Shown one piece after another: positions 8,394 through 18,539 of a stretch of DNA of 35,073 nt; position 1 is the first letter of the stretch, and each line of letters begins with the position of its first letter. Source of the DNA: Candidatus Stahliibacteriota bacterium (GTDB lineage: Bacteria > Hydrothermota > Tepidihabitantia > SM23-42); NCBI GenBank assembly GCA_030609135.1, contig JAUWCU010000009.1, forward strand, positions 1-35,073, in the 5' to 3' direction. The position numbers and the translations under genes are program-made. Under the pieces are notes generated by a model that had not been told where the DNA came from, did no database searches, and saw only the letters and a list, made by a program, of their open reading frames with translations.

Positions 8394-11300
8394 GTGTCAG
8401 ATATTAATTTAATTCTAAATAAAGTAAAAAAGTTCGCACGCCGTCAGCAGCTCGTTGACTCAGCCACTTTACTGCTCTTTACATTAGGCACAACGATAAT
8501 ATCGATTTCAGTCGCACTGCTTTTTCTCAAGTCGCCGCTTTTTGGCATTATCGGTCTTATCCCGCTGTTCTTTTATCGTCCGGTTTCCCTGATTAAACGA
8601 GCAAAAATCCTCGAGGAAAAAATCGGCTTAAAAGGTGAGCTTGTAAATAGTATTCAATTATCGCTGATTAAAAAAGACAATAGAGAAAAATATTCACCTG
8701 AACTAATAAACGCCTATATTTCAGACGCGACCGAGAAAATAAAAAAGATCGATTTCAGAAAATACGTATCGTATACATTGATGTATGTTGGTCTGCGATT
8801 CTTGTTGATCGCCATTATTTTTGCGTTGCTTCACCCGGTAATACATCCAGGACACTTCTGGTACTCATTGAATCATAAAATTTTCTACACCGTGGAACCC
8901 GGGACTACGACACTTCTTGAAGGTTCTACAGTTGAGGTAAAACTATGCCTCAATGGTGTATATTTGCCGAAAAGTACAACACTCTTCCTTACTGAAAATC
9001 AAACAACGACCAAGAAAAAACTCGCTGTACAAGATGGTCTTGCCCAAGACAATATCAAGTTGCAAGAATCACTGGCTTATCATTTTGCTTTTCTCGAACA
9101 CACCAGTGAGCAATATTTCCTGAAACAACTGGAACCAGCATACATTAAAGAACTAACTTTTCTTCTCAAATATCCAGTTTACACAAAACTCAAAGACGAC
9201 GTCAAAACTGGCCGGCAACTAATCGTTCCGGAAGGAACTAGAGTAACCATGAAAGGTAAAACATCACAACCCCTGGTTTCGGGCAGTCTAGTCATGAACG
9301 ACACAATCGAACTGAAATGTGAAGACAAAACCTTCGCCGCAGAGTTCAAGGTCAAAGAAAGTGGCACAGCTTTCCTGTACCTTAAATCGACAACTGAGAT
9401 AAAAGAGCAGATAGTCTTATATGCGGTGCCTGATTTGCCACCGCTTGTCGACATCTTCTACCCGGGGTTTAATATACACCTGCCCCATGATATGCAAATC
9501 GATATCAGTATCAGGTGTAGTGATGACTATGGTTTGACAAAGGCATTGTTCCACTATAACTTTGAAAACAAATATGAAAAAACGCTTCCTATAAAACAGG
9601 GCGCAATCGAAGATACTGTATATTTCACATGGGATATGTCAGACCTTGGCATGCTGCCCGGTGACGAAGTTTCTTATTTTGCAGAAATTATCGACAACGC
9701 AGGTAAGGTGAGCAAAAGCAAGATGTACTATATCTATTTCCCTACCATGGAAGAGATTTATGAAGAAGTTGACAGAAAAGAAGAACTGGTACAAAGAGAA
9801 CTCGAGGACCTCCAGGTAGAACACGCTGATGAAATGGATGAAATTTCAAGGTTGCACGAGAAAATAATGAGGGAACGGGAACTCCTCTGGGCTGATCAGG
9901 AAAAATTGCGCACCGCAATTTCCAAAGAACAGAAGATCCTTGAGAAAATCGATGCATGGCAGACTGAATTCGAAAAAACCATTGAGAAACTGAACCAGGG
10001 TGTACTCCTTGATCAGGAATCAATTGAGCATCTCCAGGAAATTGCAAGAATACTACAGGAAATTGCGCCCGATGAATTGCGCAAGGCTTTGGAAAATTTA
10101 CAAACCGCGCTGAACAAACGACCCCAGGATATCCAAATGGCACTTGAAGATTTGAAAAAGAAACAGGAAGAAATAGCAAAAGCCTTAAAGAGAACTCTGG
10201 AAATCCTAAAAAGATTCCAACAGGAAGAAAAACTGAAGGAGCTTGCACAAATGGCTGACGAGCTTTCCGAACAGGCCGAGGAAATAGATCAAGCGCTTAA
10301 ACAAGAAGAGATTCAAGCACTCCAGCAAGAAATTGACGATTTAAAGAAAGCTATTTCCGAACTTGGTGAAGAACTCCAGGAACTCGCTGATGCTAAAGGT
10401 CTTGAGCAAGACATAAAACAAAAACTAGAGGAACTCGCCCAGCAAACTCAGGATATGACCGGCGACATGGTACCCTCGCCCGGAGAAATGAAAAAAGGCT
10501 TAAAAATGATGGCTGCGGAATTACAAAGGCTGTATGACAAACTCACTAAAGGTCGGTCAGCGCAACTACGAAAGAAACTTCTCGATGTCGTGAATCAACT
10601 AATCGATATCTCCAAAACTGAAGAGCGTTTGGCTCAAGATAAAACATTTGACATAGCGCAACAAAACGAAATCATCAATGCCACTAAAGCTGTGGCTGAA
10701 AGTCTTTATGCCCAACAGGTCAAGAGTCTTCACATTACGCCGAGTATGGGTAAGAACCTTGCCAAAGCAATCAAGCATATGGAGAAATCCAAGCAGGCTA
10801 AGGGATATAAGCAGAATGCACAGGAGGCAATGAAGCAAATTAACCTTGTCTGCCTTGAAATGCTCAAAAAGCTTGAACAAGCGACTGGTAGTGGCTCATC
10901 AACTGGTATGGATAATTTTTTACAAGCGCTCTCTAAGCTATCACAAGGACAGATGTCTCTGAGTCAATCGATGTCTGGCTTCTTCCCTATCCCGGTTAGC
11001 GGGTTGACCCCTGATCAAAGAGCACAGGTGCAAAGGCTTGCCGGCAAACAGCGTGCCCTGCGTCAAGCACTGGAATCGCTGCGCAGTGATATAGGAGCGA
11101 ACCAACACCAGAGTATGCTTGACCAGGTAATCGAAGAAATGAAGCAGGCAGAAGAAGATTTATACCAATACAAACTTGACCGCGAGCTTATCGAACGCCA
11201 GAAAAAAATAATATCAAGACTCCTTGATGCACAGAAATCGATCCGCAAAGAAGATTATGAAAAGAAGCGTAAAAGCAAGCCCGGTGAGGAATTCCTTGTT

Positions 11301-11444
11301 AGAGAAAATCCTGATGCCCTACCTGCAGAACTCGGTAAAGACCAATTGCGGGAATTAATCCAAAAAGCCCTGCGCGAATCATACCCCAAAGAGTATGAAT
11401 TGTACATAAGAGAGTATTTCAGGAAACTGCTTGAGGACCGATGA
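8394..11444 (+). CDS. DUF4175-like large membrane protein with extended coiled coil
   Basis: GTG start; N-terminal TM segments, beta-rich domain, long Glu/Gln/Lys coiled coil; directly downstream of DUF4159. Confidence 0.8.
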   Translation: MSDINLILNKVKKFARRQQLVDSATLLLFTLGTTIISISVALLFLKSPLFGIIGLIPLFFYRPVSLIKRAKILEEKIGLKGELVNSIQLSLIKKDNREKYSPELINAYISDATEKIKKIDFRKYVSYTLMYVGLRFLLIAIIFALLHPVIHPGHFWYSLNHKIFYTVEPGTTTLLEGSTVEVKLCLNGVYLPKSTTLFLTENQTTTKKKLAVQDGLAQDNIKLQESLAYHFAFLEHTSEQYFLKQLEPAYIKELTFLLKYPVYTKLKDDVKTGRQLIVPEGTRVTMKGKTSQPLVSGSLVMNDTIELKCEDKTFAAEFKVKESGTAFLYLKSTTEIKEQIVLYAVPDLPPLVDIFYPGFNIHLPHDMQIDISIRCSDDYGLTKALFHYNFENKYEKTLPIKQGAIEDTVYFTWDMSDLGMLPGDEVSYFAEIIDNAGKVSKSKMYYIYFPTMEEIYEEVDRKEELVQRELEDLQVEHADEMDEISRLHEKIMRERELLWADQEKLRTAISKEQKILEKIDAWQTEFEKTIEKLNQGVLLDQESIEHLQEIARILQEIAPDELRKALENLQTALNKRPQDIQMALEDLKKKQEEIAKALKRTLEILKRFQQEEKLKELAQMADELSEQAEEIDQALKQEEIQALQQEIDDLKKAISELGEELQELADAKGLEQDIKQKLEELAQQTQDMTGDMVPSPGEMKKGLKMMAAELQRLYDKLTKGRSAQLRKKLLDVVNQLIDISKTEERLAQDKTFDIAQQNEIINATKAVAESLYAQQVKSLHITPSMGKNLAKAIKHMEKSKQAKGYKQNAQEAMKQINLVCLEMLKKLEQATGSGSSTGMDNFLQALSKLSQGQMSLSQSMSGFFPIPVSGLTPDQRAQVQRLAGKQRALRQALESLRSDIGANQHQSMLDQVIEEMKQAEEDLYQYKLDRELIERQKKIISRLLDAQKSIRKEDYEKKRKSKPGEEFLVRENPDALPAELGKDQLRELIQKALRESYPKEYELYIREYFRKLLEDR

Positions 11445-12154
11445 TTTTATTATTTATCCTTTTCAACCTGGAAATAAATAGTAAGATTGACAGTTTGAAA
11501 ACTCTTATAAATCAAAATCCGCAATTATCAATAATTACTGAACTCAATACGTGTTATTTCATGACTGGACAGGACAGCTTGGGCATTGAACTACTGAAAA
11601 AATACTACGACCGGCTGGGTGCTCATGACAATGCTGCGCTTAGGCTACACTTAGCTGATGATTATCTATATACTGGTAATATCCTTGGAGCACGCGACGA
11701 ATATCTGAAATTAGTTAGCCGTTACCCCGGTTCAGTGTTTGCCAACGATGCTCTTGAAAAACTCTATATGATTGAAAATGCCCGTTTAGATACGACCTCC
11801 TTCAAGTCCCTGGGATACTCGATTTTTCTTTATCAGAGCGGTCAACTCAATGCGGCTAAAGACAGCCTAAAGGATCTTGTAAAAACCAGGTTAGGAGATT
11901 ATGCATTCTACTATCTTACCCTAACCTTTATCAAGCAGGATAACCTTGCGCAAGCATTAAGTGCTCTTGATGATTTAACGACATCATTCCCAGATCACAA
12001 AATACACAATGCAGCCCTACTCCAGGCCGAGGTATATCTTGATCTGAATAAAAAAAAGGAGGCACGTACAATCCTGGAAGAGCTTATCGTACGTGAACCG
12101 ACATCAATTTATGCAGTTAAGGCACGTAAAATGTTAGAAAATAACTTCGAGTGA
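11441..12154 (+). CDS. TPR-repeat protein
   Basis: Overlaps the upstream stop; repeated AxxxLxxLxxxxP motifs (AKDSLKDLVKTRLGDYAFYYLTL, ARTILEELIVREPTSIYAVKA). Confidence 0.75.
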   Translation: MILLFILFNLEINSKIDSLKTLINQNPQLSIITELNTCYFMTGQDSLGIELLKKYYDRLGAHDNAALRLHLADDYLYTGNILGARDEYLKLVSRYPGSVFANDALEKLYMIENARLDTTSFKSLGYSIFLYQSGQLNAAKDSLKDLVKTRLGDYAFYYLTLTFIKQDNLAQALSALDDLTTSFPDHKIHNAALLQAEVYLDLNKKKEARTILEELIVREPTSIYAVKARKMLENNFE

Positions 12155-12251
12155 TTTGGTTGGAGTGACCGTCCGCCTGAGCCGGATGCGGTCGTATTCT
12201 AAATGCTATTCTTTTGTGGAGATGTTCGTATCATCCCTTCGAATGTTTGTT

Positions 12252-12911
12252 CTAAATGAGATTTTGTTCACCAGCTGTAGGTAAATCCATATGTCCAAGC
12301 ATTTTGCTTGCCATATCATAGATGTCTTCAGGTCCTTTAACCTGAAAAATCTGCATGCCTATTACCTGAGCCGGCTGCAAATCAACATCGTAGCGATCGC
12401 CCACGTACAAACAGGCTTTGGGCTCAATGCCTAACTCGGCTGTGGCTTTTTTGAAAAATTCACGGTCTGGTTTCAAAATCTCAAAGCTATTAAAGGTGAA
12501 TACTCTATCAAATAAACCATTCAATTCAAGGGCTTCAATAACCCGTTCAGTCTGTATTCTATTATTATTGGTCATAACTGCCAGGCGATGATTCTTTTTT
12601 AGTTTAACAAGGCTCGCTTTCAATTTCTCATCTTTATGCAGAAAGTCACGTGGGTCAAAGAACGCGATGTTTTCTTTATGCCAGACTTTTATCGGGATAT
12701 TAAATGATTTCAAAGTTAAGGTATAAGGAACTGGAAAACCGCTTTTTGCTTTGAGCTCAGCTCTCCGTTCCTCAATCAGGTCTTGGGCACGGTCTATTGG
12801 AATATTGTCAGATTTTGCCAGGGTATGATATGCCGCGGCGGCAAACTGCTTTCTAATATCCGGATTCGCATAAAGCGTGCCGTCCATATCGAAAATAATT
12901 GCCTTAATCAT
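12252..12911 (-). CDS. HAD-superfamily hydrolase (phosphatase)
   Basis: MIKAIIFDMDGTLY motif I, VMTNN motif II, YVGDRYDVDLQPAQVIGMQ motif IV. Confidence 0.92.
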   Translation of the reverse strand: MIKAIIFDMDGTLYANPDIRKQFAAAAYHTLAKSDNIPIDRAQDLIEERRAELKAKSGFPVPYTLTLKSFNIPIKVWHKENIAFFDPRDFLHKDEKLKASLVKLKKNHRLAVMTNNNRIQTERVIEALELNGLFDRVFTFNSFEILKPDREFFKKATAELGIEPKACLYVGDRYDVDLQPAQVIGMQIFQVKGPEDIYDMASKMLGHMDLPTAGEQNLI

Positions 12912-13004
12912 AAACTGAATGAATTTCCAAAAGCCTTTGCGGAGCACATAGAATTCAAATTATTCTGTGTACTCCGCGTTTTTCTGCGTAATCTGCGATA
13001 TGCT

Positions 13005-13928
13005 TTATAATGCTTCGCTTCGCTTCAGTAATCTATTCCAGATAAAATCCACTTCTTCCTGAAATTCCTTAATAGGTACATCATCCTTCCATTTGAATAA
13101 GTGAGCAAACCTTCCCTGCATTTTAAGGAATTCTGTAATCGGTTTTTTCTCCTTGGGCTTAATCGTAATGCGATATTTGCCATCCTGATATTCATAGAGT
13201 GGCCAGATGCAACTTTCCACTGCCATCTTCGACACCTTCACGGTTTTTTCTGGTGCGTATGCCCAGCCAAGCCGACAAGGTGCGGAAATGTTAAGAAAAG
13301 AAGGTCCTTCAGCATCAAGTGCTTTGCGTACTTTTGTGACCAGGTCATTCCAATAACCAAGTGTCGCCTGTGCAGCATATGCAGGTTCATGGGCAATGAC
13401 AATCTCGGTCAGGTTCTTTCTGAACTGGAGCTTACCAGGGATCACCTTACCTGCTGGCGAAGTAGTCGTGTGCGCACCACGCGGTGTTGCTGATGAACGC
13501 TGAATACCAGTATTCATATATGCCTCATTATTATAACAGACATAAAGTACGCGGTGCCTCCGCTCAATCATACCAGAGAGTGCCTGTATACCGATATCAT
13601 ATGTGCCGCCATCACCACCAAAGGCAATGAACCTCAGGTCTTTCTTAATCTTTCCTTTTTTCTTCAATGCTCTGTAGGCAGCCTCCACACCAGCCATAGT
13701 CGCGGCAACATTTTCAAAGGCATTGTGTATGTACGGAACATTCCACGCCGAATATGGATATATCGTCGAGAACACCTCTAAACAACCGGTCGACGCACCA
13801 ACCACAACTGGGTTTTCTGCAGCCATAAGTACCTGGCGTGCAATAATCGACGCGCCGCACCCGGCACAGGCACGGTGGCCACCAACAAATCTCTCTTTTT
13901 GTGCAGCAAGTTCTTTCAGTTTAGCCAT
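13005..13928 (-). CDS. porB: Pyruvate/2-oxoacid:ferredoxin oxidoreductase, beta subunit
   Basis: GHRACAGCGASIIARQVL, GGDGGTYDIGIQALSGMIERRHRVLYVCYNNEAYMNTGIQRS (TPP binding). Confidence 0.95.
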   Translation of the reverse strand: MAKLKELAAQKERFVGGHRACAGCGASIIARQVLMAAENPVVVGASTGCLEVFSTIYPYSAWNVPYIHNAFENVAATMAGVEAAYRALKKKGKIKKDLRFIAFGGDGGTYDIGIQALSGMIERRHRVLYVCYNNEAYMNTGIQRSSATPRGAHTTTSPAGKVIPGKLQFRKNLTEIVIAHEPAYAAQATLGYWNDLVTKVRKALDAEGPSFLNISAPCRLGWAYAPEKTVKVSKMAVESCIWPLYEYQDGKYRITIKPKEKKPITEFLKMQGRFAHLFKWKDDVPIKEFQEEVDFIWNRLLKRSEAL

Positions 13929-15100
13929 TATTCACCTCGCACTCCAAAATACACGACATCTTTATCAACTTCCCCTGATTTCTGGATGTCAAATAACTGT
14001 TCATATATCGCCTCAATCTCTTCGATACTAATATCTCTTCCACCAAGGCCATAGATGTAATTCTTCATAAGTGGTTGATTATCAGATTTATACAATATCG
14101 AACGGGCATCATTGTAAAGATGACCACCGAGTGTTGACATGGTATCAGAACGGTCCATAACGCCGATAACCTTTACTTTACTCAGTGCTTTAGTCATTGC
14201 ATCCTTGGGAAATGGCCGGTACACTCGGGCACGGATAAGACCAACCTTCTTACCTTTTTCTCTCATTCTCTCGACTGCAACCTTTGCCGTACCACCGGTC
14301 GACCCCATTACCAAAATCGCCACTTCAGCATCATCTAATTTGTACTCGTCAACTATCGGGTAATACCTGCCAAACTTATCACCAAACTCCTTCTGCACTT
14401 TTTCAATAATAGGTAACACATTATCCATAGCATCGATCTCAGAACGCTTGTGCTCAAAAAAGTAGTCCTGCAAATCCAGAGGTCCAAGGGTAATCGGATT
14501 GTCAACATCAAGCAATGAATAATTCACTTTTCTCTCACCGAGGAACTTTGGTACTTCCTTATCGTCAATAAGTTCGACCCGCTCCATACCATGACTGATA
14601 ATAAAGGCATCGGTTGACACGATACCCGGAAGTAAAGCCTGTTCAGCCATCTTAACCAGCTGGATTGTTGTATCATAGGCTTCCTGGGCGTTTTCCGTGT
14701 AGATCTGAAGCCAACCAGCATCCCTTGAAGCCATGGTATCTGAGTGATCACAGTGAATATTAATCGGACTCGACAAAGAGCGGTTGACCAAGCAGATAGT
14801 AATAGGCAGACGCAGACCAGCAGCAATGAAGAGGATTTCGTGCATCAAAGCCAGTCCCTGAGAGGCAGTTGAAGTCATCACCCTGGCGCCTGAAGCCGAG
14901 GCGCCACAGCAGGCACTGCAGGCTGAGTGCTCACTCTCAACCGGGACAAACTCAGTATCAACCAAGCCATCATTGACAAACTTAGCAAACAATTGAACAA
15001 TCTCCGTAGCCGGGGTAATCGGATAAGCAGCAACCACATCAGGGTTAATTTGACGCATTGCTTCAGCCATCGCCTCATTTCCTGTTCTCGCGACTATCAT
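13928..15100 (-). CDS. porA: Pyruvate/2-oxoacid:ferredoxin oxidoreductase, alpha subunit
   Basis: NEAMAEAMRQINPDVVAAYPITPATEIVQ...EHSACSACCGASASGARVMTSTASQGLALMHE. Confidence 0.95.
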   Translation of the reverse strand: MIVARTGNEAMAEAMRQINPDVVAAYPITPATEIVQLFAKFVNDGLVDTEFVPVESEHSACSACCGASASGARVMTSTASQGLALMHEILFIAAGLRLPITICLVNRSLSSPINIHCDHSDTMASRDAGWLQIYTENAQEAYDTTIQLVKMAEQALLPGIVSTDAFIISHGMERVELIDDKEVPKFLGERKVNYSLLDVDNPITLGPLDLQDYFFEHKRSEIDAMDNVLPIIEKVQKEFGDKFGRYYPIVDEYKLDDAEVAILVMGSTGGTAKVAVERMREKGKKVGLIRARVYRPFPKDAMTKALSKVKVIGVMDRSDTMSTLGGHLYNDARSILYKSDNQPLMKNYIYGLGGRDISIEEIEAIYEQLFDIQKSGEVDKDVVYFGVRGE

Positions 15101-15387
15101 TTCTCCTCCCTTACCATGGTAATTGCCTTAACCTTGGGTGGACATTCCTCAGCACAAATACCGCATCCTTTACAATACTTGTAATCAATCCCTTGTACCT
15201 TACCGTCTTTGACAATAATTGCTGAATCCGGGCAATAAACCCAACATAGAAGACAGTGGGTACACTTCTCTGAATCCCAGATCGGCTTCTCGCTGCGCCA
15301 GTCACCAGTCTTGAAATTCAAGCAGGTCGCGGCTCCTAAAACCAAGCCGATTGGCAGGTCTTTCCAGCCCTCTTTCTCCTTCTTCAT
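15097..15387 (-). CDS. porD: Pyruvate/2-oxoacid:ferredoxin oxidoreductase, delta (ferredoxin-like) subunit
   Basis: Two 4Fe-4S motifs: CTHCLLCWVYCPDSAI and CKGCGICAEECPPKVKAI. Confidence 0.95.
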   Translation of the reverse strand: MKKEKEGWKDLPIGLVLGAATCLNFKTGDWRSEKPIWDSEKCTHCLLCWVYCPDSAIIVKDGKVQGIDYKYCKGCGICAEECPPKVKAITMVREEK

Positions 15388-15956
15388 ACTCCCACCTCCT
15401 CATACGCTCGCTTTATTGCCTTTATATTACCTTGGACCACTTCAGGCCGATTGGGGAATTTCTTTTTCAAACGGTTTTGAACAGAAGCCAACATCGGTTC
15501 GAACTCTAATAGTTTAGAAGCTTTTATCAAAGCGCCGAGCATCGGCGTATTTGGCAAATCGCGATTCAGTATCTCTTCAGAAATCTTGCTGGCATCAATA
15601 ACATAAACCTTTTGTGAGGTTAAACCAAGTTGTTTCTTTATCTCCTCAGCGCTCTTTTGTGAATTAACTAAGACTATCCCGTCTTCGGGTAAACCTTCGG
15701 TTACATCCACAGTTTCCATGAGAGTTGGATCCAGAACCACAACAATCTGCGGCGTCTTAATGCCACAGTGTTGCAGAATTGGCTCATCAGCAATACGATT
15801 GAATGCAAAAACCGGTGCGCCCATTCTTTCTGGCCCGTATTCTGGAAACGCCTGAATGTACTTACCGGTTTCCACTGCGGCATCGCCTATGAGCAAAGCT
15901 GCGGTCTTTGCACCTTGGCCTCCCCTGCCATGCCATCTAATCTCAAGTAACGCCAT
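15384..15956 (-). CDS. porC: Pyruvate/2-oxoacid:ferredoxin oxidoreductase, gamma subunit
   Basis: LEIRWHGRGGQGAKTAALLIGDAAVETGKYIQAFPEYGPERMGAPVFAFNRI. Confidence 0.95.
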   Translation of the reverse strand: MALLEIRWHGRGGQGAKTAALLIGDAAVETGKYIQAFPEYGPERMGAPVFAFNRIADEPILQHCGIKTPQIVVVLDPTLMETVDVTEGLPEDGIVLVNSQKSAEEIKKQLGLTSQKVYVIDASKISEEILNRDLPNTPMLGALIKASKLLEFEPMLASVQNRLKKKFPNRPEVVQGNIKAIKRAYEEVGV

Positions 15957-15975
15957 TGTGAATCTCCTTTCTTAT

Positions 15976-16094
15976 TCAGGCTGTTGAAAAAGTCATTTTT
16001 CACTGGAGTAGAGCATTTATGCTCGTGAAAACTGACGAAATTTCATTGCTTTTGACGGGGCTAAAGCCCCTACTCCACTAAATCAACAGCCTGA
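15976..16094. mobile_element. Small TIR element (12-bp TCAGGCTGTTGA TIR) enclosing an inverted GTAG-hairpin pair
   Basis: TCAGGCTGTTGA (15976-15987) / TCAACAGCCTGA (16083-16094); core 16005-16076. Confidence 0.75.
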
Positions 16095-16120
16095 TTGAGT
16101 ATGCTATAAATTATTAGTTA

Positions 16121-16316
16121 TTACTCCGAACATATAATAGTTTCAATTATGTTGTGGAACCTGTCATTCCGAACTTGTTTCGGAATCTCGATAAAGTGAG
16201 ACTCTGAAATAATCCTGTCCTGGTCCTGAATTAAGTTCAGGACAGGTCAGGATTCAGAGTGACAATAGTGTAACATGCTAATGAAATCCACTGAAACTAT
16301 TATATCTTCTCCTTAG
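16121..16316. mobile_element. Family B MITE-like element, second copy (TA-flanked)
   Basis: TTACTCCGAACATATAATAGTTTCA / TGAAACTATTATATCTTCTCCTTAG, TA at 16119-16120 and 16317-16318; shares the CTAAGGAGA end with 7253-7452. Confidence 0.78.
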
Positions 16317-16488
16317 TAAATTGTTATAATTTCAACACCGAATCAGCAAAAAATACAAACCATTGGAATGGCTTAAAACCTTGCTAATGCTCACATCATT
16401 ATAGCCGATAAAGCCCAAAAGTCAAGCAGATTAGCAGGCCTTGAACATCTCTTTGGATCTCTTCGGGGCTGACAATTACACCGAACCC

Positions 16489-16516
16489 TTGACATCCTTA
16501 TTGCTTTTGTTATAAT
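16489..16516 (+). promoter_or_regulatory. Promoter of the peptidase pseudogene
   Basis: TTGACA (16489-16494), 16-nt spacer, TATAAT (16511-16516); SD AAGGAGG precedes ATG 16560. Confidence 0.6.
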
Positions 16517-16559
16517 TATTATATAAGAATGGCGAGGGTATAGAAAAAAGGAGGTTAAA

Positions 16560-18250
16560 ATGACGAACACAGTAAAACTGGTTGCCCTTGTTAGCATTAT
16601 GCTAACTACGCTATGGGGGGGGTATACGGTTGATTATTCCCCTTCAGAGTTCTCTTTTTATAAAGAGAACGGCTTTGATTGAATAAAGGCAATAAATTTT
16701 GCCCTTATTGGTGAACCAGGCACACCCGAGTTGCCTGCAGTCTATCTTAACTACATTATTCCGCCTTATGCAAAAGTAGAATCTCTTATTGTATCTCAGT
16801 CTAATATTAATCAAATCTCTGGCTCTTATTTAATTTACCCTGCACAACCTCCTCATAAGCCTGGCGAGACTATTCCCTGGGTTGATCCTGATTCTCTAAT
16901 CTACAATTCTGACGAACTATTCCCTGGTGAATTTGTTAGGATTGTTAGCCAGGGAGTCATGGATGGTGCAAGAATTGTTACGATAGAAGTTCGTCCTCTT
17001 CAATATCGTCCCAAATCAAAAAGATTATTTCTTGTAAGAAATATCACCTTTGAATTTTCATTTGGTTCAAATACTATACCTGAACTACGTCCACAAATCA
17101 GAGGTAGATGTGAACAGGCAGTTTATGATGCAGCAATCAGAAATGTAGTTGTAAATGATTATGAGGTACCGTTGTATTATCAAACACCAACACTTGTCGA
17201 GGAAAACCAGATAGGAACACTTGCGCCAATACCAGGCGCCCCTGGAGTAATAATTACTCCATCTGAATTCTTTGACGCATTTCAGGGGTATGCCAACTGG
17301 ATGACCGACCAGGGCATAAGGACGATACTAATCACGCCTGAGTACATATATTCTGTTTTTCCACAAGGTCGTGATAATCCTGAAAAGATTCGACTTTACA
17401 TGCAATGGTGCTACAAGCATGCTGGTGGAACATATTTTATCCTGGGCGGTGACGATTACTTTGTACCGGTCCGATATTGTTACAGTCTCTACAGTGTTCC
17501 ACCAGAAGATTCAAACTTCAGCGTACCTTGTGACATGTATTTCTTAGATCTAACTGGTGAGTGGGACAAAAATAATAACCGGCTATGGGGCGAAATAGAT
17601 GACGACGAGGCTGACCGTTTTCCCGAAGTATATGTAGGGAGAGTTACGTCCTACTGTGTTCAGGAGGTCGATAATTGGGTAGATAAGGTACTGGGCTATG
17701 AAAAGTCTCCTAACCTTGTTGATTCAGTTGCCCTTTGGCTTTACAAAGATATGGCTATCGGTGACGCCCCCACCGTGTTCCCGGATTATTTCCAACATCT
17801 TTATGTAGAGATGATTAATGCAGAGCAAGCTGTTGAGTATTTGAGTCAGGGGTATGCATTCAATAATATTTATTGTCATGGAGTACGCGATACTTTTAGT
17901 GATTGCCCTGCTACGATTAAAGTCGCGGCATATTGGCCGTTTCAACCTTCGCCATCCTACGATGGACTGAACAATCTGGAGAATTTTAATAAATACATCT
18001 TTGTCTACTCGCTTGCATGCCATAATGGAGGTTATGATTCACACTGGATTGATCCTGGAACACAGGGTGAAATTGCACCTACTGACACTTGTATTGCCGA
18101 TGGTTTCATAGATACCTATAATAATTCAATTGGAGCCTGTGCATTTCTTGACTACACGAGGGCAACCAGACTTAGTTATAGCTACGATCTTGAGTATGAG
18201 TTTTATAATTGTTTCTTCTCTCCATATACAGGTCCTTATCCGTTTTTCCT
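16560..18250 (+). pseudogene. Gingipain-like cysteine peptidase (family C25), in-frame TGA near N terminus and 3' end cut by an element
   Basis: ATG 16560 with SD and hydrophobic leader; TGA at 16680-16682 in frame with GEPGTPELPAVYLNYIIPP...; YCHGVRD (His) and VYSLACHNGGYD (Cys) candidate catalytic motifs; reading frame enters TGGGGTCAAATCTCAACA at 18251. Confidence 0.82.
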
Positions 18251-18480
18251 TGGGGTCAAATCTCAACATTCAACATTCGTGGTTGATCTTATCTGCTGAT
18301 TACTATGGCTGCGCTTTTTGTTCTTTGCGAATGTTGAATGTTGACAGGGTGACCGAGAATTAGGAGTAGGGCGTTTACGCCCGTGAAAATATGTCGAAAT
18401 TTAATCACATTTAACGAGCCTAAAGGCTCTACTCCAAGAAATTTCGACATTCTCGGTCAGCCTGTTGAGATTTGACCCCA
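18251..18480. mobile_element. Non-autonomous element with 18-bp perfect TIR TGGGGTCAAATCTCAACA
   Basis: 18251-18268 and reverse complement 18463-18480; nested inverted repeats and GTAG-hairpin pair 18363-18435. Confidence 0.87.
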
Positions 18481-18503
18481 TTAACCCATCCTAAAAGTTG
18501 CGC

Positions 18504-18539
18504 TTGAAAACTCTTTTTGTTTAGCTATAATAGCCTATG
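18504..18539 (+). promoter_or_regulatory. panC promoter with start codon at about +1
   Basis: TTGAAA (18504-18509), 16-nt spacer, TATAAT (18526-18531), 5 nt, ATG 18537. Confidence 0.65.

Noticed and set aside
9742-10248. 168-aa minus-strand ORF inside the DUF4175-like gene
   Set aside because: Antisense shadow of a Glu/Lys/Gln-rich coiled coil; low-complexity Phe/Pro/Leu composition, no RBS or family.
13005-15956. Porphyrin-like or unusual redox system
   Set aside because: Ordinary four-subunit 2-oxoacid:ferredoxin oxidoreductase operon with standard motifs.
16680-16682. Selenocysteine or TGA-reassignment reading of the peptidase
   Set aside because: TGA is used as a terminal stop in other genes of the window, the position is not catalytic, and the gene is also truncated at its 3' end; pseudogene is simpler.
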